From contig CAJUFH010000004.1 of assembly GCA_910585755.1 (NCBI GenBank), forward strand, positions 25,094 through 89,093: DNA of 64,000 nt, written 5' to 3'. Below the pieces are notes generated by a model, which was not told the origin of the DNA, did not search any database, and saw nothing but the letters and a program-made list of their open reading frames with translations. The stretch's first letter is position 1; every line of letters begins with the position of its first letter. The DNA comes from an uncultured Muribaculaceae bacterium. Lineage in GTDB: Bacteria > Bacteroidota > Bacteroidia > Bacteroidales > Muribaculaceae. Of this stretch, positions 17,125 through 24,359 are shown piece by piece. Position numbers and translations under genes: made by a program.

Positions 17125-17844
17125 TCAGGGAATCATGTCGGCCATCGAGAACAGTCCCGGGCGGCGGTTGGCGGCGAGCCATTCGGCGGCGATTACTGCC
17201 CCGAGGGCGAAGCCGTCGCGCGACTTGGCGCGGTGGGTTATTGAAATTTCGTCTACTGCGCTCTCCCAGGTCGCCGTATGGGTGCCGGGCACCTCCCCGC
17301 GGCGCACGTGGCTGACAATCAGCTTGCCGGGAAGGTCGCGGGGGTCTTCCGTCCATCCGTCGAGCGCCGGGGTCTCGGCGATGATATTGTCGGCGAGGGT
17401 TATGGCTGTGCCGGAGGGATGGTCGAGCTTGTGGATGTGGTGGGTTTCCTCGACCGACGTGGTGTAGGCGGGATAAGCGCTCATCAGCGCCGCGGCCTGC
17501 CGACAAATCCGGTTGAAGAGGAAGACCCCGATCGAGAAGTTAGAGGTCCAGAACATCGAAGCCCCGGTCTCGGCGACCAGGCGCTCTACCTCCTCCCGGC
17601 GCGCGGTCCATCCCGTGGTGCCGGATACGAGCGGTTTGCCCGTGGGTAGGATGCGGCGGTAGTTGTCGACCGCCGCGTCGGGGCGGGTGAACTCGATTAC
17701 CGCGTCGGCCTCGAGAAATTCCGGCGAGGAGAATTTTTGTTCCTCTCCGGCGTCGATATGGCAGGTGACCTCGTGGCCGCGTCCGATGGCCGCGCGCTCG
17801 ATGGCGTGCCCCATCTTTCCGTAACCGACCAGTGCTATCTTCAT
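17125..17844 (-). CDS. dapB: 4-hydroxy-tetrahydrodipicolinate reductase
   Basis: 239 residues, somewhat short compared with proteobacterial DapB but usual for Bacteroidetes. The N-terminal NAD(P)-binding motif is ALVGYGKMGHAIE; the substrate and catalytic region is EETHHIHKLDHPSGTAITLA, with the His-His-x-x-Lys arrangement; SGTTGW lies between. It reduces the dihydrodipicolinate precursor in the lysine/diaminopimelate pathway and so supplies cell-wall and lysine synthesis. It starts 5 bases after the preceding membrane-protein gene in the ftsB-to-wbqC run. Confidence 0.96.
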   Translation of the reverse strand: MKIALVGYGKMGHAIERAAIGRGHEVTCHIDAGEEQKFSSPEFLEADAVIEFTRPDAAVDNYRRILPTGKPLVSGTTGWTARREEVERLVAETGASMFWTSNFSIGVFLFNRICRQAAALMSAYPAYTTSVEETHHIHKLDHPSGTAITLADNIIAETPALDGWTEDPRDLPGKLIVSHVRRGEVPGTHTATWESAVDEISITHRAKSRDGFALGAVIAAEWLAANRRPGLFSMADMIP

Positions 17845-17849
17845 GTCTC

Positions 17850-18302
17850 TTAATGCTTTTTGTTGTCAGACTCCCCGGCGGCCCGGCGCTGCTCCTTGCG
17901 GATGGTCGAGGGGATTGCCAGCGTTGTGAAAATCAGGAGCGCTCCACCGGCGAGGGTGAAGGCGAAGGAGTCGCGGGTGGTCTGGCCGCTGTAAAAGAGG
18001 AAGAAAGCGGCGACGCAGAAGAAAATCGCGCTCCAGCTCTCGATGCGGTACAGTCGCTTGATGCGGGGATGGGTCCCGGTATAGGGGGTGAAGAACTTCG
18101 CCACGAGGAAGCAGAGGGCGCCTCCGGCGTAGACGTATTTCCACCATCCGAGCGTTCCGTGGAAGAAGCGGAAGTCGAGGAGGGGGAGGAGCACTCCGGC
18201 AAATATGCCGAGGAGCCCGACGGTCGCGAGCACCACGGCCCAGGTAGCCGGCTGACGCCCGGTCAGTTCGTCGAGAGTATAGGTTTTCTGTTGTTCTGGC
18301 AT
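17850..18302 (-). CDS. Small inner-membrane protein of unknown function
   Basis: 150 residues with four hydrophobic segments (about residues 20-42, 55-72, 90-106 and 112-130) and a charged C-terminus ending ESDNKKH. The cytoplasmic N-terminus reads MPEQQKTYTLDELTGRQPAT. I do not recognise a named family. It lies between the ftsB-like gene (36 bases) and dapB (5 bases), so it is very likely co-transcribed with these and lepB. A role in the envelope is plausible from context only. Confidence 0.75.
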   Translation of the reverse strand: MPEQQKTYTLDELTGRQPATWAVVLATVGLLGIFAGVLLPLLDFRFFHGTLGWWKYVYAGGALCFLVAKFFTPYTGTHPRIKRLYRIESWSAIFFCVAAFFLFYSGQTTRDSFAFTLAGGALLIFTTLAIPSTIRKEQRRAAGESDNKKH

Positions 18303-18338
18303 AATGTGAATGGTCGTTTATTGTTGGCTGCTTCGCGG

Positions 18339-18641
18339 TTATTCAAAGACGTAGACATCCTCGCCGGGGCGCTGCATGTGGTAGTGCTCGCGCACGATGC
18401 GCTCCAGCTCCGCGGGATCCGACGCGAGGGATTTGTTCAGGCGGCGGTAATAGGCCATCGTGTCGTTGTTCTCCTTTATTTCTGCCCTCAGCTCGTCAAT
18501 CTGCTCCTGGTATTCCATCGACTTGAAATAGGAGTTTTCGTTGAAGAAGGCGATAAAGACGACGTAGGCCACCACCAGCACGAGCGGGAGGCTCACATAG
18601 CGGCGAATCCAACGGAAGCTGTCACTTTGAAACGGGTTCAT
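18339..18641 (-). CDS. FtsB/DivIC-like septum formation initiator
   Basis: About 100 residues from ATG 18641 (MNPFQSDSFRWIRRYVSLPL). One membrane span follows (VLVVAYVVFIAFFNEN), then a coiled coil (YQEQIDELRAEIKENNDTMA) and the conserved end DPAELERIVREHYHMQRPGE, the DivIC signature. Such proteins bridge FtsL and FtsQ in the divisome. An upstream in-frame ATG at 18680 is rejected because the predicted -7 box at 18678-18685 would place transcription start downstream of it. It is the first gene of a run that includes dapB, lepB and wbqC. Confidence 0.88.
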   Translation of the reverse strand: MNPFQSDSFRWIRRYVSLPLVLVVAYVVFIAFFNENSYFKSMEYQEQIDELRAEIKENNDTMAYYRRLNKSLASDPAELERIVREHYHMQRPGEDVYVFE

Positions 18642-18677
18642 TTTCGGGTTGTAAGCGGTGAGAGACGGGTTATCGCG

Positions 18678-18685
18678 CAAAGATA
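18678..18685 (-). promoter_or_regulatory. -7 box (TATCTTTG) before ftsB/divIC
   Basis: A perfect TAnnTTTG on the minus strand; no good TTTG is seen 19-21 bases upstream, so support is partial. It sets the likely start of the ftsB-dapB-lepB-wbqC transcript and argues for the ATG at 18641. Confidence 0.45.
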
Positions 18686-18793
18686 CGCGAAATTCCGCAT
18701 ACCGCGGCTATTCTTCGCTATTTATGGTGATTTCTGTAATAATTTGGCCGTTTGGTTTTGACCCAGGTGAGCCGTTATGATACACCCTCCTCG

Positions 18794-19513
18794 CTATTGC
18801 TGGGGATGTTTACGGTAATATTCCTCCAGAAGATTGCGGATGTTGAAATAGTAGGTGCCGGTTTCCTTCCCTCCCTGCTTCTCGACATCGATGCGGTCGA
18901 AATAAGGTTCCTGGTACTGCTGGTCCTTCGCTACGGCGTTCTGGAAGTTGATGATGTTGTATTCATGACGCGGGGAGATCACGAACCAGGCGTTTTCCGG
19001 GTCGGCTCCCGTGCCGGAGCTGACAATCGCCTGGAGGATATGGTTGAGGCGGTACTGCCAGATGTTGGCGCGGTTGGTCTTCCCGCGCTCGCGCAGGGCG
19101 TAAATCAGGAAGTTCATCTGCGAGAGGTCGAAGGGGGTATCCTTCAGCGCCTCCTCGGCGTAGTAGATTATCGAGTCAAGCTCGGCGCGGGTATGCTTGT
19201 TCTTGAAGTAGAGGCTTTCGTTCTTGGTCGAGTATTCCGAATGGCGGTAGGGGTCGAAATCCTCCTGGAAGAGGTAGCCGTAATATAGGTGGCGGTAGTC
19301 CTGGAGGTTCATGACCGTCTCATTCTGCTCGTAGCGGGCCATCAGTTTCGGGTAGTAGTAGGGCGACTTCGGGTCGGAGACGTCGGCCCGGATTTTGTCA
19401 AGGTCGGGGACCTCGACGGTCACCTTCTTGTCGTTCTTGGCGGGGGCCGCCGTCGCTGCCAGGCCGAGGCCCAGCGCTATACAGGCGGCTATGCAGTATA
19501 TAATTTTCTTCAT
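18794..19513 (-). CDS. DUF4919-like periplasmic protein
   Basis: 239 residues with a signal peptide (MKKIIYCIAACIALGLGLAA, then TAAPAKN). The body has VEVPDLDKIRADVSDPKSPY, YRHLYYGYLFQEDFDPYRHS and WFVISPRHEYNIINFQNAVA, which I recognise as the DUF4919 family of Bacteroidales. The function is not known. It is helical, with TPR-like character in the middle. It stands 152 bases before the ftsB promoter and has its own -7 box upstream, so it may be a single-gene unit. Confidence 0.7.
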   Translation of the reverse strand: MKKIIYCIAACIALGLGLAATAAPAKNDKKVTVEVPDLDKIRADVSDPKSPYYYPKLMARYEQNETVMNLQDYRHLYYGYLFQEDFDPYRHSEYSTKNESLYFKNKHTRAELDSIIYYAEEALKDTPFDLSQMNFLIYALRERGKTNRANIWQYRLNHILQAIVSSGTGADPENAWFVISPRHEYNIINFQNAVAKDQQYQEPYFDRIDVEKQGGKETGTYYFNIRNLLEEYYRKHPQQ

Positions 19514-19558
19514 ATAGTAAAAACGTCAAACCAAGGACATCGGGTGCCCTTGGTCTGA

Positions 19559-19566
19559 CAAATTTA
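19559..19566 (-). promoter_or_regulatory. -7 box (TAAATTTG) before the DUF4919-like gene
   Basis: A perfect TAnnTTTG on the minus strand, 46 bases before the start; the upstream -33 box is not clear. A 10-base inverted pair (CCAAGG/CCTTGG, 19531-19552) lies in the leader. Confidence 0.45.
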
Positions 19567-19643
19567 CTGAAAATCTCTTAAAACGCCGTGTCGCCTTAGC
19601 GTTTATTAGCTTTTTTTAGGGTTGCTTTCCGTAGATAACCCGA

Positions 19644-19779
19644 GGGTGTATCATAACAGCCCATCTGGGTCGTCGCTTGAAGGGTTCGACCTCGGTCACA
19701 ATCTTCAGATTGCTCCCATCGGCCTCACCTCCAAGCTCCTACCATCTGAGCCGTTCTGATAGCGCCCTCCCATCCGGGT
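19644..19779 (+). repeat. Dispersed ~138-bp element, copy B (full length)
   Basis: GGGTGTATCATAACAGCCCA at the left end and CCCTCCCATCCGGG at the right. The core from CGTCGCTTGAAGGGTTCG through CACCTCCAAGCTCCTACCAT is nearly identical to copy A. It lies in the gap between the DUF4919-like gene and gdhA. Its right end abuts TACAAAATG and the gdhA terminator hairpin. A fragment joining the two element ends (CCGGATGGG then GGCGCGTCA, 19861-19879) lies just before the gdhA stop. Confidence 0.9.
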
Positions 19780-19785
19780 ACAAAA

Positions 19786-19815
19786 TGAGGACGTATCGAA
19801 TTTGATACGTCCTCA
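19786..19815 (-). terminator. Terminator of gdhA
   Basis: A 12-base perfect stem, TGAGGACGTATC (19786-19797) with 19804-19815, and a 6-base loop. On the minus strand it is followed by TTTTG, in the direction of gdhA transcription, then at once by the CCCGGATGG end of repeat copy B. Confidence 0.85.
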
Positions 19816-19887
19816 ACTTTGTTGTCGGATGGGGTCCTCATCCTTCCCGGAATTTGCCGTCCGGATGGGTGGCGCGTCACAGGAACA

Positions 19888-21225
19888 TCAAATTACGCCC
19901 TGCTGCATCATTGCGGTCGCCACCTTCATGAAGCCGGCGATGTTAGCGCCCTTCATGTAGTTCAGGTAGCCGTCGGGCTGCTGGCCGTAGCGCACGCACT
20001 GCTCGTGGATGGAGGCCATGATCTGGTGGAGCTTCGCGTCGACCTCTTCGGCGGACCACTGGAGGTGTTCGGCGTCCTGCGTCATTTCGAGGCCGGAGCA
20101 TGCCACGCCGCCAGCGTTGACAGCCTTGCCGGGGGCGTAGACGGTCTTTGTTTCGATGAAGTGGTCGATAGCCTCGGGGGTGCAGCCCATGTTGGATACT
20201 TCCGCCACGAGTTCCACGCCGTTGTCAACCAGCATCTTCGCATCGTCGCCGTTAAGCTCGTTCTGCGTAGCGCAGGGGAGGGCGATGTTTACTTTCTGCT
20301 CCCAGGGCTTGCGGCCGGGGAAGAACTGCGAGCCGGGGAATTTCTCGGCGTACGGAGCCACGATGTCGTTGCCCGAAGCGCGGAGTTCCAGCATGTAGTT
20401 GATCTTTTCGTCGTCGAGACCGGCGGGGTCGAGGATGTAGCCGTCAGGGCCGGAGATGGTGATTACCTTCGCTCCGAGCTGGGTGGCCTTCATCGCGGCG
20501 CCCCAGGCTACGTTGCCGAAGCCGGAGATGGCGACTGTCTTGCCCTTGATGTCCTTGTTCATGCGGCGCAGCATGTTCTCTACGAAGTAGAGGGCGCCGA
20601 AGCCGGTAGCCTCGGGGCGCAGGCGCGAGCCGCCGAAGTCGAAGCCCTTGCCGGTGAATGTGCCGGTGTGCTCGTCAACCAGTTTCTTGTACATGCCGTA
20701 CATGTAGCCTACCTCGCGGCCACCTACGCCGATGTCGCCGGCGGGAACGTCGCGGTCCGGGCCCAGGTTCTTCCACAGGCACATGATGAAGGCCTGGCAG
20801 AAACGCATGATCTCGCGGTCGCTCTTGCCGCGGGGCGAGAAGTCGGAACCACCCTTTGCGCCACCCATCGGGAGCGTTGTCAGGGCGTTCTTGAAGGTCT
20901 GCTCGAAGCCGAGGAATTTCAGAATCGAAAGGTTGACGGAGGCGTGGAAGCGGATACCCCCCTTGTACGGGCCGATAGCGTTGTTGAACTGCACGCGGTA
21001 GCCGATGTTGTTCTGGACCTCGCCGTTGTCGTCAATCCAGGTGACGCGGAACGTTACGATGCGGTCCGGCTCGACCATGCGCTCGATGATGCGGTTCTTC
21101 TCGAACTCGGGATGCTCGTTGTAGACGTCGGCAACGGAGAGGAGCACCTCGCGCACTGCCTGCAGGTATTCCTTTTCGCCCGGATGCTTGGCTTCCAGGC
21201 TGTTCATGATGCTATTTATATCCAT
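19888..21225 (-). CDS. gdhA: NADP-type glutamate dehydrogenase
   Basis: 445 residues, the hexameric GdhA length. The substrate-binding region is YKGGIRFHASVNLSILKFLG, followed by LPMGGAKGGSDFSPRGKSD with the catalytic lysine, DVPAGDIGVGGREVGYMYG, and the nucleotide-binding fold KTVAISGFGNVAWGAAMKAT. Near the end is KAVNAGGVACSGLEM. It makes glutamate from 2-oxoglutarate and ammonia, the main ammonium assimilation route in many gut Bacteroidales. It is a single gene with its own promoter box and terminator. The NADP preference is assumed from family. Confidence 0.95.
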   Translation of the reverse strand: MDINSIMNSLEAKHPGEKEYLQAVREVLLSVADVYNEHPEFEKNRIIERMVEPDRIVTFRVTWIDDNGEVQNNIGYRVQFNNAIGPYKGGIRFHASVNLSILKFLGFEQTFKNALTTLPMGGAKGGSDFSPRGKSDREIMRFCQAFIMCLWKNLGPDRDVPAGDIGVGGREVGYMYGMYKKLVDEHTGTFTGKGFDFGGSRLRPEATGFGALYFVENMLRRMNKDIKGKTVAISGFGNVAWGAAMKATQLGAKVITISGPDGYILDPAGLDDEKINYMLELRASGNDIVAPYAEKFPGSQFFPGRKPWEQKVNIALPCATQNELNGDDAKMLVDNGVELVAEVSNMGCTPEAIDHFIETKTVYAPGKAVNAGGVACSGLEMTQDAEHLQWSAEEVDAKLHQIMASIHEQCVRYGQQPDGYLNYMKGANIAGFMKVATAMMQQGVI

Positions 21226-21305
21226 AGCTGAATAGAGTTAGGTTAACAATATACTTTTCCACGGGGCGATTCCGCCCATATTTCAGCCGGAATCTCCTTA
21301 CGCCG

Positions 21306-21313
21306 CAAATATA
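21306..21313 (-). promoter_or_regulatory. -7 box (TATATTTG) before gdhA
   Basis: A perfect TAnnTTTG on the minus strand, 80 bases before the gdhA start. A TTTG lies 23 bases further upstream, slightly wider than the usual 19-21 spacing. Confidence 0.5.
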
Positions 21314-21549
21314 ATGCAAAAAAACGATACCCCGACCAAAAAATCGCAATTTTTTGCCCTTCCCGCCGTATGTTGTTAAGCATAGCTTTTGCGCAGAGTC
21401 GTTTGTTGCGGATATGCGATTCATATGAGTCCGAGGCTGTTATTAACATAGTCAAACGCATTTTTAACTAATAAAATGTATGTAATGTAAAATTTTGTTT
21501 GTAACTTGCGAAACAGAGATTAATTAAAGCCTTGTCTAACCTAAATCTT
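21314..21549. other. Divergent intergenic region, no gene seen
   Basis: AT-rich spacer between gdhA (minus) and the C13 protease (plus). A weak TAACTTGC box sits at 21502-21509 in the right place for a protease promoter but lacks a clear -33 partner. No RNA gene or repeat was recognised. Confidence 0.4.
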
Positions 21550-24291
21550 ATGCCTATGAGATCTGTTGCGAAAATGAGAGCGTTTGTCACGGCGATACGC
21601 CTCTTCTTATGTTGCATGCTTCTGTGCGGACTCACGAGTGCGATTGGGCTTCCTACCTATAAGGAACTATCGCAAGATGAAGCTTTTGGAGTGGTTCAAA
21701 AGCAGTTTTCCGGACGAAACGTTGACTACTATCTGATTCGAGAAGGATATCTTGGTTCGCCATGGATATTCTTTGTGGACGCTGATCCGATGGCAGGATG
21801 GGAACATGAATGTTACCGGGTTTATGTCGACAACAGAATAGATTTAAATATACCTGTTTCAGAATACATCCCGAATATTGAGCCGATGATGTGTCCGCCG
21901 GATGATTATATGACTCCGTTATATCTTTCATCCCCTTCGACTGAAAAACCCTCGGACGTTGGGCCGAAACCTGTTTCCTTCGAGCTGCGCTCGCATCTTA
22001 TTAATAGGATTCCTGATGTGAATAATCGGGTATGGTGTGTGCTAATTAGCGGTGGGTGCGGACCCAACTATAATAATGAAAGATATTGGAACAACTGTTC
22101 CTATATTTATCAAACTTTGACAAAGGTGTATAAAGTACCGCGTTCCAATATATCGGTTATTATGGCTGATGGCACCGATCCTGCGCCCGATCAAATTATT
22201 AGGTGGTTCGACCCTATAAAGCAGAAATATGAAAGCAAACTCCAATCATCACCCCTTGATCTTGACGGGGATGGCCGGGCGGACATACAATATTCAGCCA
22301 CGCGAGAAAATATCCGAAAGGTATTTAATGAGTTGTACGACAAAGTGCAGACTGGAGACCATGTGTTTGTTTTTGTGACAGACCATGGCGGTTCCGATGA
22401 TACAGAAAATGGGATTTCATATATGTGGCTTTGGGACAAAGAGCAACTATATGATTATGAATTATCGAGTTGGATTGATCCATTCTTGGAAAAATCAGCA
22501 ATCGTTAATGTTGTAATGGGTCAATGTTTTTCAGGTGGATTTATTGATGATTTTGCCAAACCTGGATGTGTTATTGCTACTTCAACGACAAAGGATGAGG
22601 TTGCGCGGGGATCGTTAGAATACACTACATTCCTTAAAAATTGGACTGATGCGATAAGCGATCAAAGGCTCAATAGTATCACTGCCGATTATGACGACGA
22701 TGGTTTCATAGCTATGGATGAGGCATTTGCTTATGCTTATGCGTCAGAAGTTTCGAAGGATGAACACCCCGATATTTACCCAATGTATCAGTCGACACAT
22801 CCCTACATTGGTGAAGAACTGGCGTTTGATCGCATGCCGCGAGATGTGGATTTGTTTATTAAAGACAATTATGAGGATACAGGTAAAGAACCAAATGTAT
22901 CAACTGATATTTTTTATGACAGTCCGTCAATATGGGTGCGTAATGCGGATGATAATATAGAAGAACATGAAAATCCTGTATTTGACATAACTCATCCCAA
23001 ATGTTTCGCATATGTGCGCATCCATAATAGGGGCCGAATAAAATATGAGGGTGGTAAATACCTGCATATGTATTGGGCAAAGGCGTCCTTGAATTTTTCG
23101 TTGAGGACATGGACTGGACAGGAAACGTATAATGATATCCCAACGGGAGGTCATTTTGGCGGGGTGGCGATTCCTCCGATTGAGGCAGGAGATAGCGTTG
23201 TTGTCCCTATTGAATGGGATATGACCCAGTTGCTTTTGGGTCAGTTTTCCAATGATAATGAAGGACATCATTATTGCCTATTGGCGGCTATAAAGGATTA
23301 TCCTGGAAATGGCGGATATGATGGCGAAGGAACTTATCAAGATGTGCAGGGGCTGAAGACCCAGGCGCAAAAGAATCTGACTATCATATATCGAAAGGAT
23401 TTAGATTTGTCAAAAGCCGTTTATGTCAGGAACGCTATTGATTCTCCAAAAAAGTATTCATTAGAAATCCGTCCGAGAACGGCGGCCGACGAAGCGATTT
23501 ATTCTATGGCTAATATTGAAATGGAACTTAGTCAGCCAATTTACGATGCTTGGGTTAAAGGAGGCACTAAATCTGTAAACGTATCGCATAATGTTGTCAA
23601 ACCATTAATAGTAAGATTTACATCTCCCTCGAGTAAAATCGAGGCGGTTAGTCTGTCGGCTAATCAGTTTGAGAAAGTTGGTTTGAAGTTTAATTTTACA
23701 AAGACTTCGTTAAGAGGAAAACGGTATACTTTGGATTTGATACAAAGAGATGAGACTGGTCAGATTGTCGGTGGTGAAGCGTTCATTGTTGAAGCCCCGT
23801 TACGAACTGTATTACCAATTGATATAGGAATAACTCCATATCCAGGAAATCAGTTTGGCCTTACAGTCAATAACCCGGATGTCAAGAGTGTGACCTGGTA
23901 TAATAGTGACGGGGATGTAATAGGCCAAAATGACTCAATAACTGTTTCCCCGACGATGAGTGATTACGTTTATGCCGCTTCCACACTGACAAATGACGGT
24001 GAACTTGCTACCGATGAAATCTCATTGCAGACGCGCATAGGAATAGAATCGCTTTCTCCTGCGTCGGCTGTTGGCGACAGGCTGGAAGTTGTGTTGCGGA
24101 CAGAACCAATAGTAGGTGACAAGCTGCTGATTGCGGATGTCAACGAAGCAGACTGTCAGACAGAAATTCTGTTGGAGCCAGGATGCAACTCAACTGTAAT
24201 AGACACATCCGCTTTGAGGACCGGGCTTTATGCCATAAGCTATGTCTCGGAGGATAGGGTGGTTGATACGAAGAAATTCACCAAAAGATAA
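21550..24291 (+). CDS. Secreted C13 (legumain-like) cysteine protease with T9SS-like C-terminus
   Basis: 913 residues from ATG 21550 (ATG 21556 also possible; a TTG at 21532 is unlikely). After a signal peptide (..FLCCMLLCGLTSAIGLPTY) comes a clan CD domain: WCVLISGGCGPNYNNERYWN, the histidine motif VFVFVTDHGGS and the cysteine motif VVMGQCFSGGF, the His-Gly and Cys arrangement of legumain, caspases and gingipains. DLDGDGRADIQYS may bind calcium. Beta-sandwich modules fill the rest, and the end GLYAISYVSEDRVVDTKKFT resembles a T9SS sorting domain. The gene is markedly AT-richer than the housekeeping genes, suggesting transfer. It is followed by the BspA-like gene after a hairpin. Confidence 0.88.
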   Translation: MPMRSVAKMRAFVTAIRLFLCCMLLCGLTSAIGLPTYKELSQDEAFGVVQKQFSGRNVDYYLIREGYLGSPWIFFVDADPMAGWEHECYRVYVDNRIDLNIPVSEYIPNIEPMMCPPDDYMTPLYLSSPSTEKPSDVGPKPVSFELRSHLINRIPDVNNRVWCVLISGGCGPNYNNERYWNNCSYIYQTLTKVYKVPRSNISVIMADGTDPAPDQIIRWFDPIKQKYESKLQSSPLDLDGDGRADIQYSATRENIRKVFNELYDKVQTGDHVFVFVTDHGGSDDTENGISYMWLWDKEQLYDYELSSWIDPFLEKSAIVNVVMGQCFSGGFIDDFAKPGCVIATSTTKDEVARGSLEYTTFLKNWTDAISDQRLNSITADYDDDGFIAMDEAFAYAYASEVSKDEHPDIYPMYQSTHPYIGEELAFDRMPRDVDLFIKDNYEDTGKEPNVSTDIFYDSPSIWVRNADDNIEEHENPVFDITHPKCFAYVRIHNRGRIKYEGGKYLHMYWAKASLNFSLRTWTGQETYNDIPTGGHFGGVAIPPIEAGDSVVVPIEWDMTQLLLGQFSNDNEGHHYCLLAAIKDYPGNGGYDGEGTYQDVQGLKTQAQKNLTIIYRKDLDLSKAVYVRNAIDSPKKYSLEIRPRTAADEAIYSMANIEMELSQPIYDAWVKGGTKSVNVSHNVVKPLIVRFTSPSSKIEAVSLSANQFEKVGLKFNFTKTSLRGKRYTLDLIQRDETGQIVGGEAFIVEAPLRTVLPIDIGITPYPGNQFGLTVNNPDVKSVTWYNSDGDVIGQNDSITVSPTMSDYVYAASTLTNDGELATDEISLQTRIGIESLSPASAVGDRLEVVLRTEPIVGDKLLIADVNEADCQTEILLEPGCNSTVIDTSALRTGLYAISYVSEDRVVDTKKFTKR

Positions 24292-24298
24292 ACATATA

Positions 24299-24343
24299 AT
24301 CTGCGCCGATTAGTCATACTCTACTGGCGTAATCGGCGCAGAT
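24299..24343 (+). terminator. 14-bp hairpin between the C13 protease and LRR genes
   Basis: ATCTGCGCCGATTA (24299-24312) pairs perfectly with 24330-24343; the loop is 17 bases. It sits 8 bases after the protease stop and 17 before the next start. It lacks a T-run, so it may be a weak or regulated terminator, an attenuator, or an mRNA stabiliser. Confidence 0.6.
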
Positions 24344-24359
24344 GTAATTCATAATAGCT

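Noticed and set aside
15757..17244. A long open frame opposite lepB
   Set aside because: Same cause; no domain, and it spans the lepB-dapB junction, which real gene boundaries do not support.
19819..21231. A 470-codon open frame on the strand opposite gdhA
   Set aside because: It is the shadow of a GC-rich gene: composition is His/Val/Ala-rich without motifs, and gdhA on the other strand is certain.
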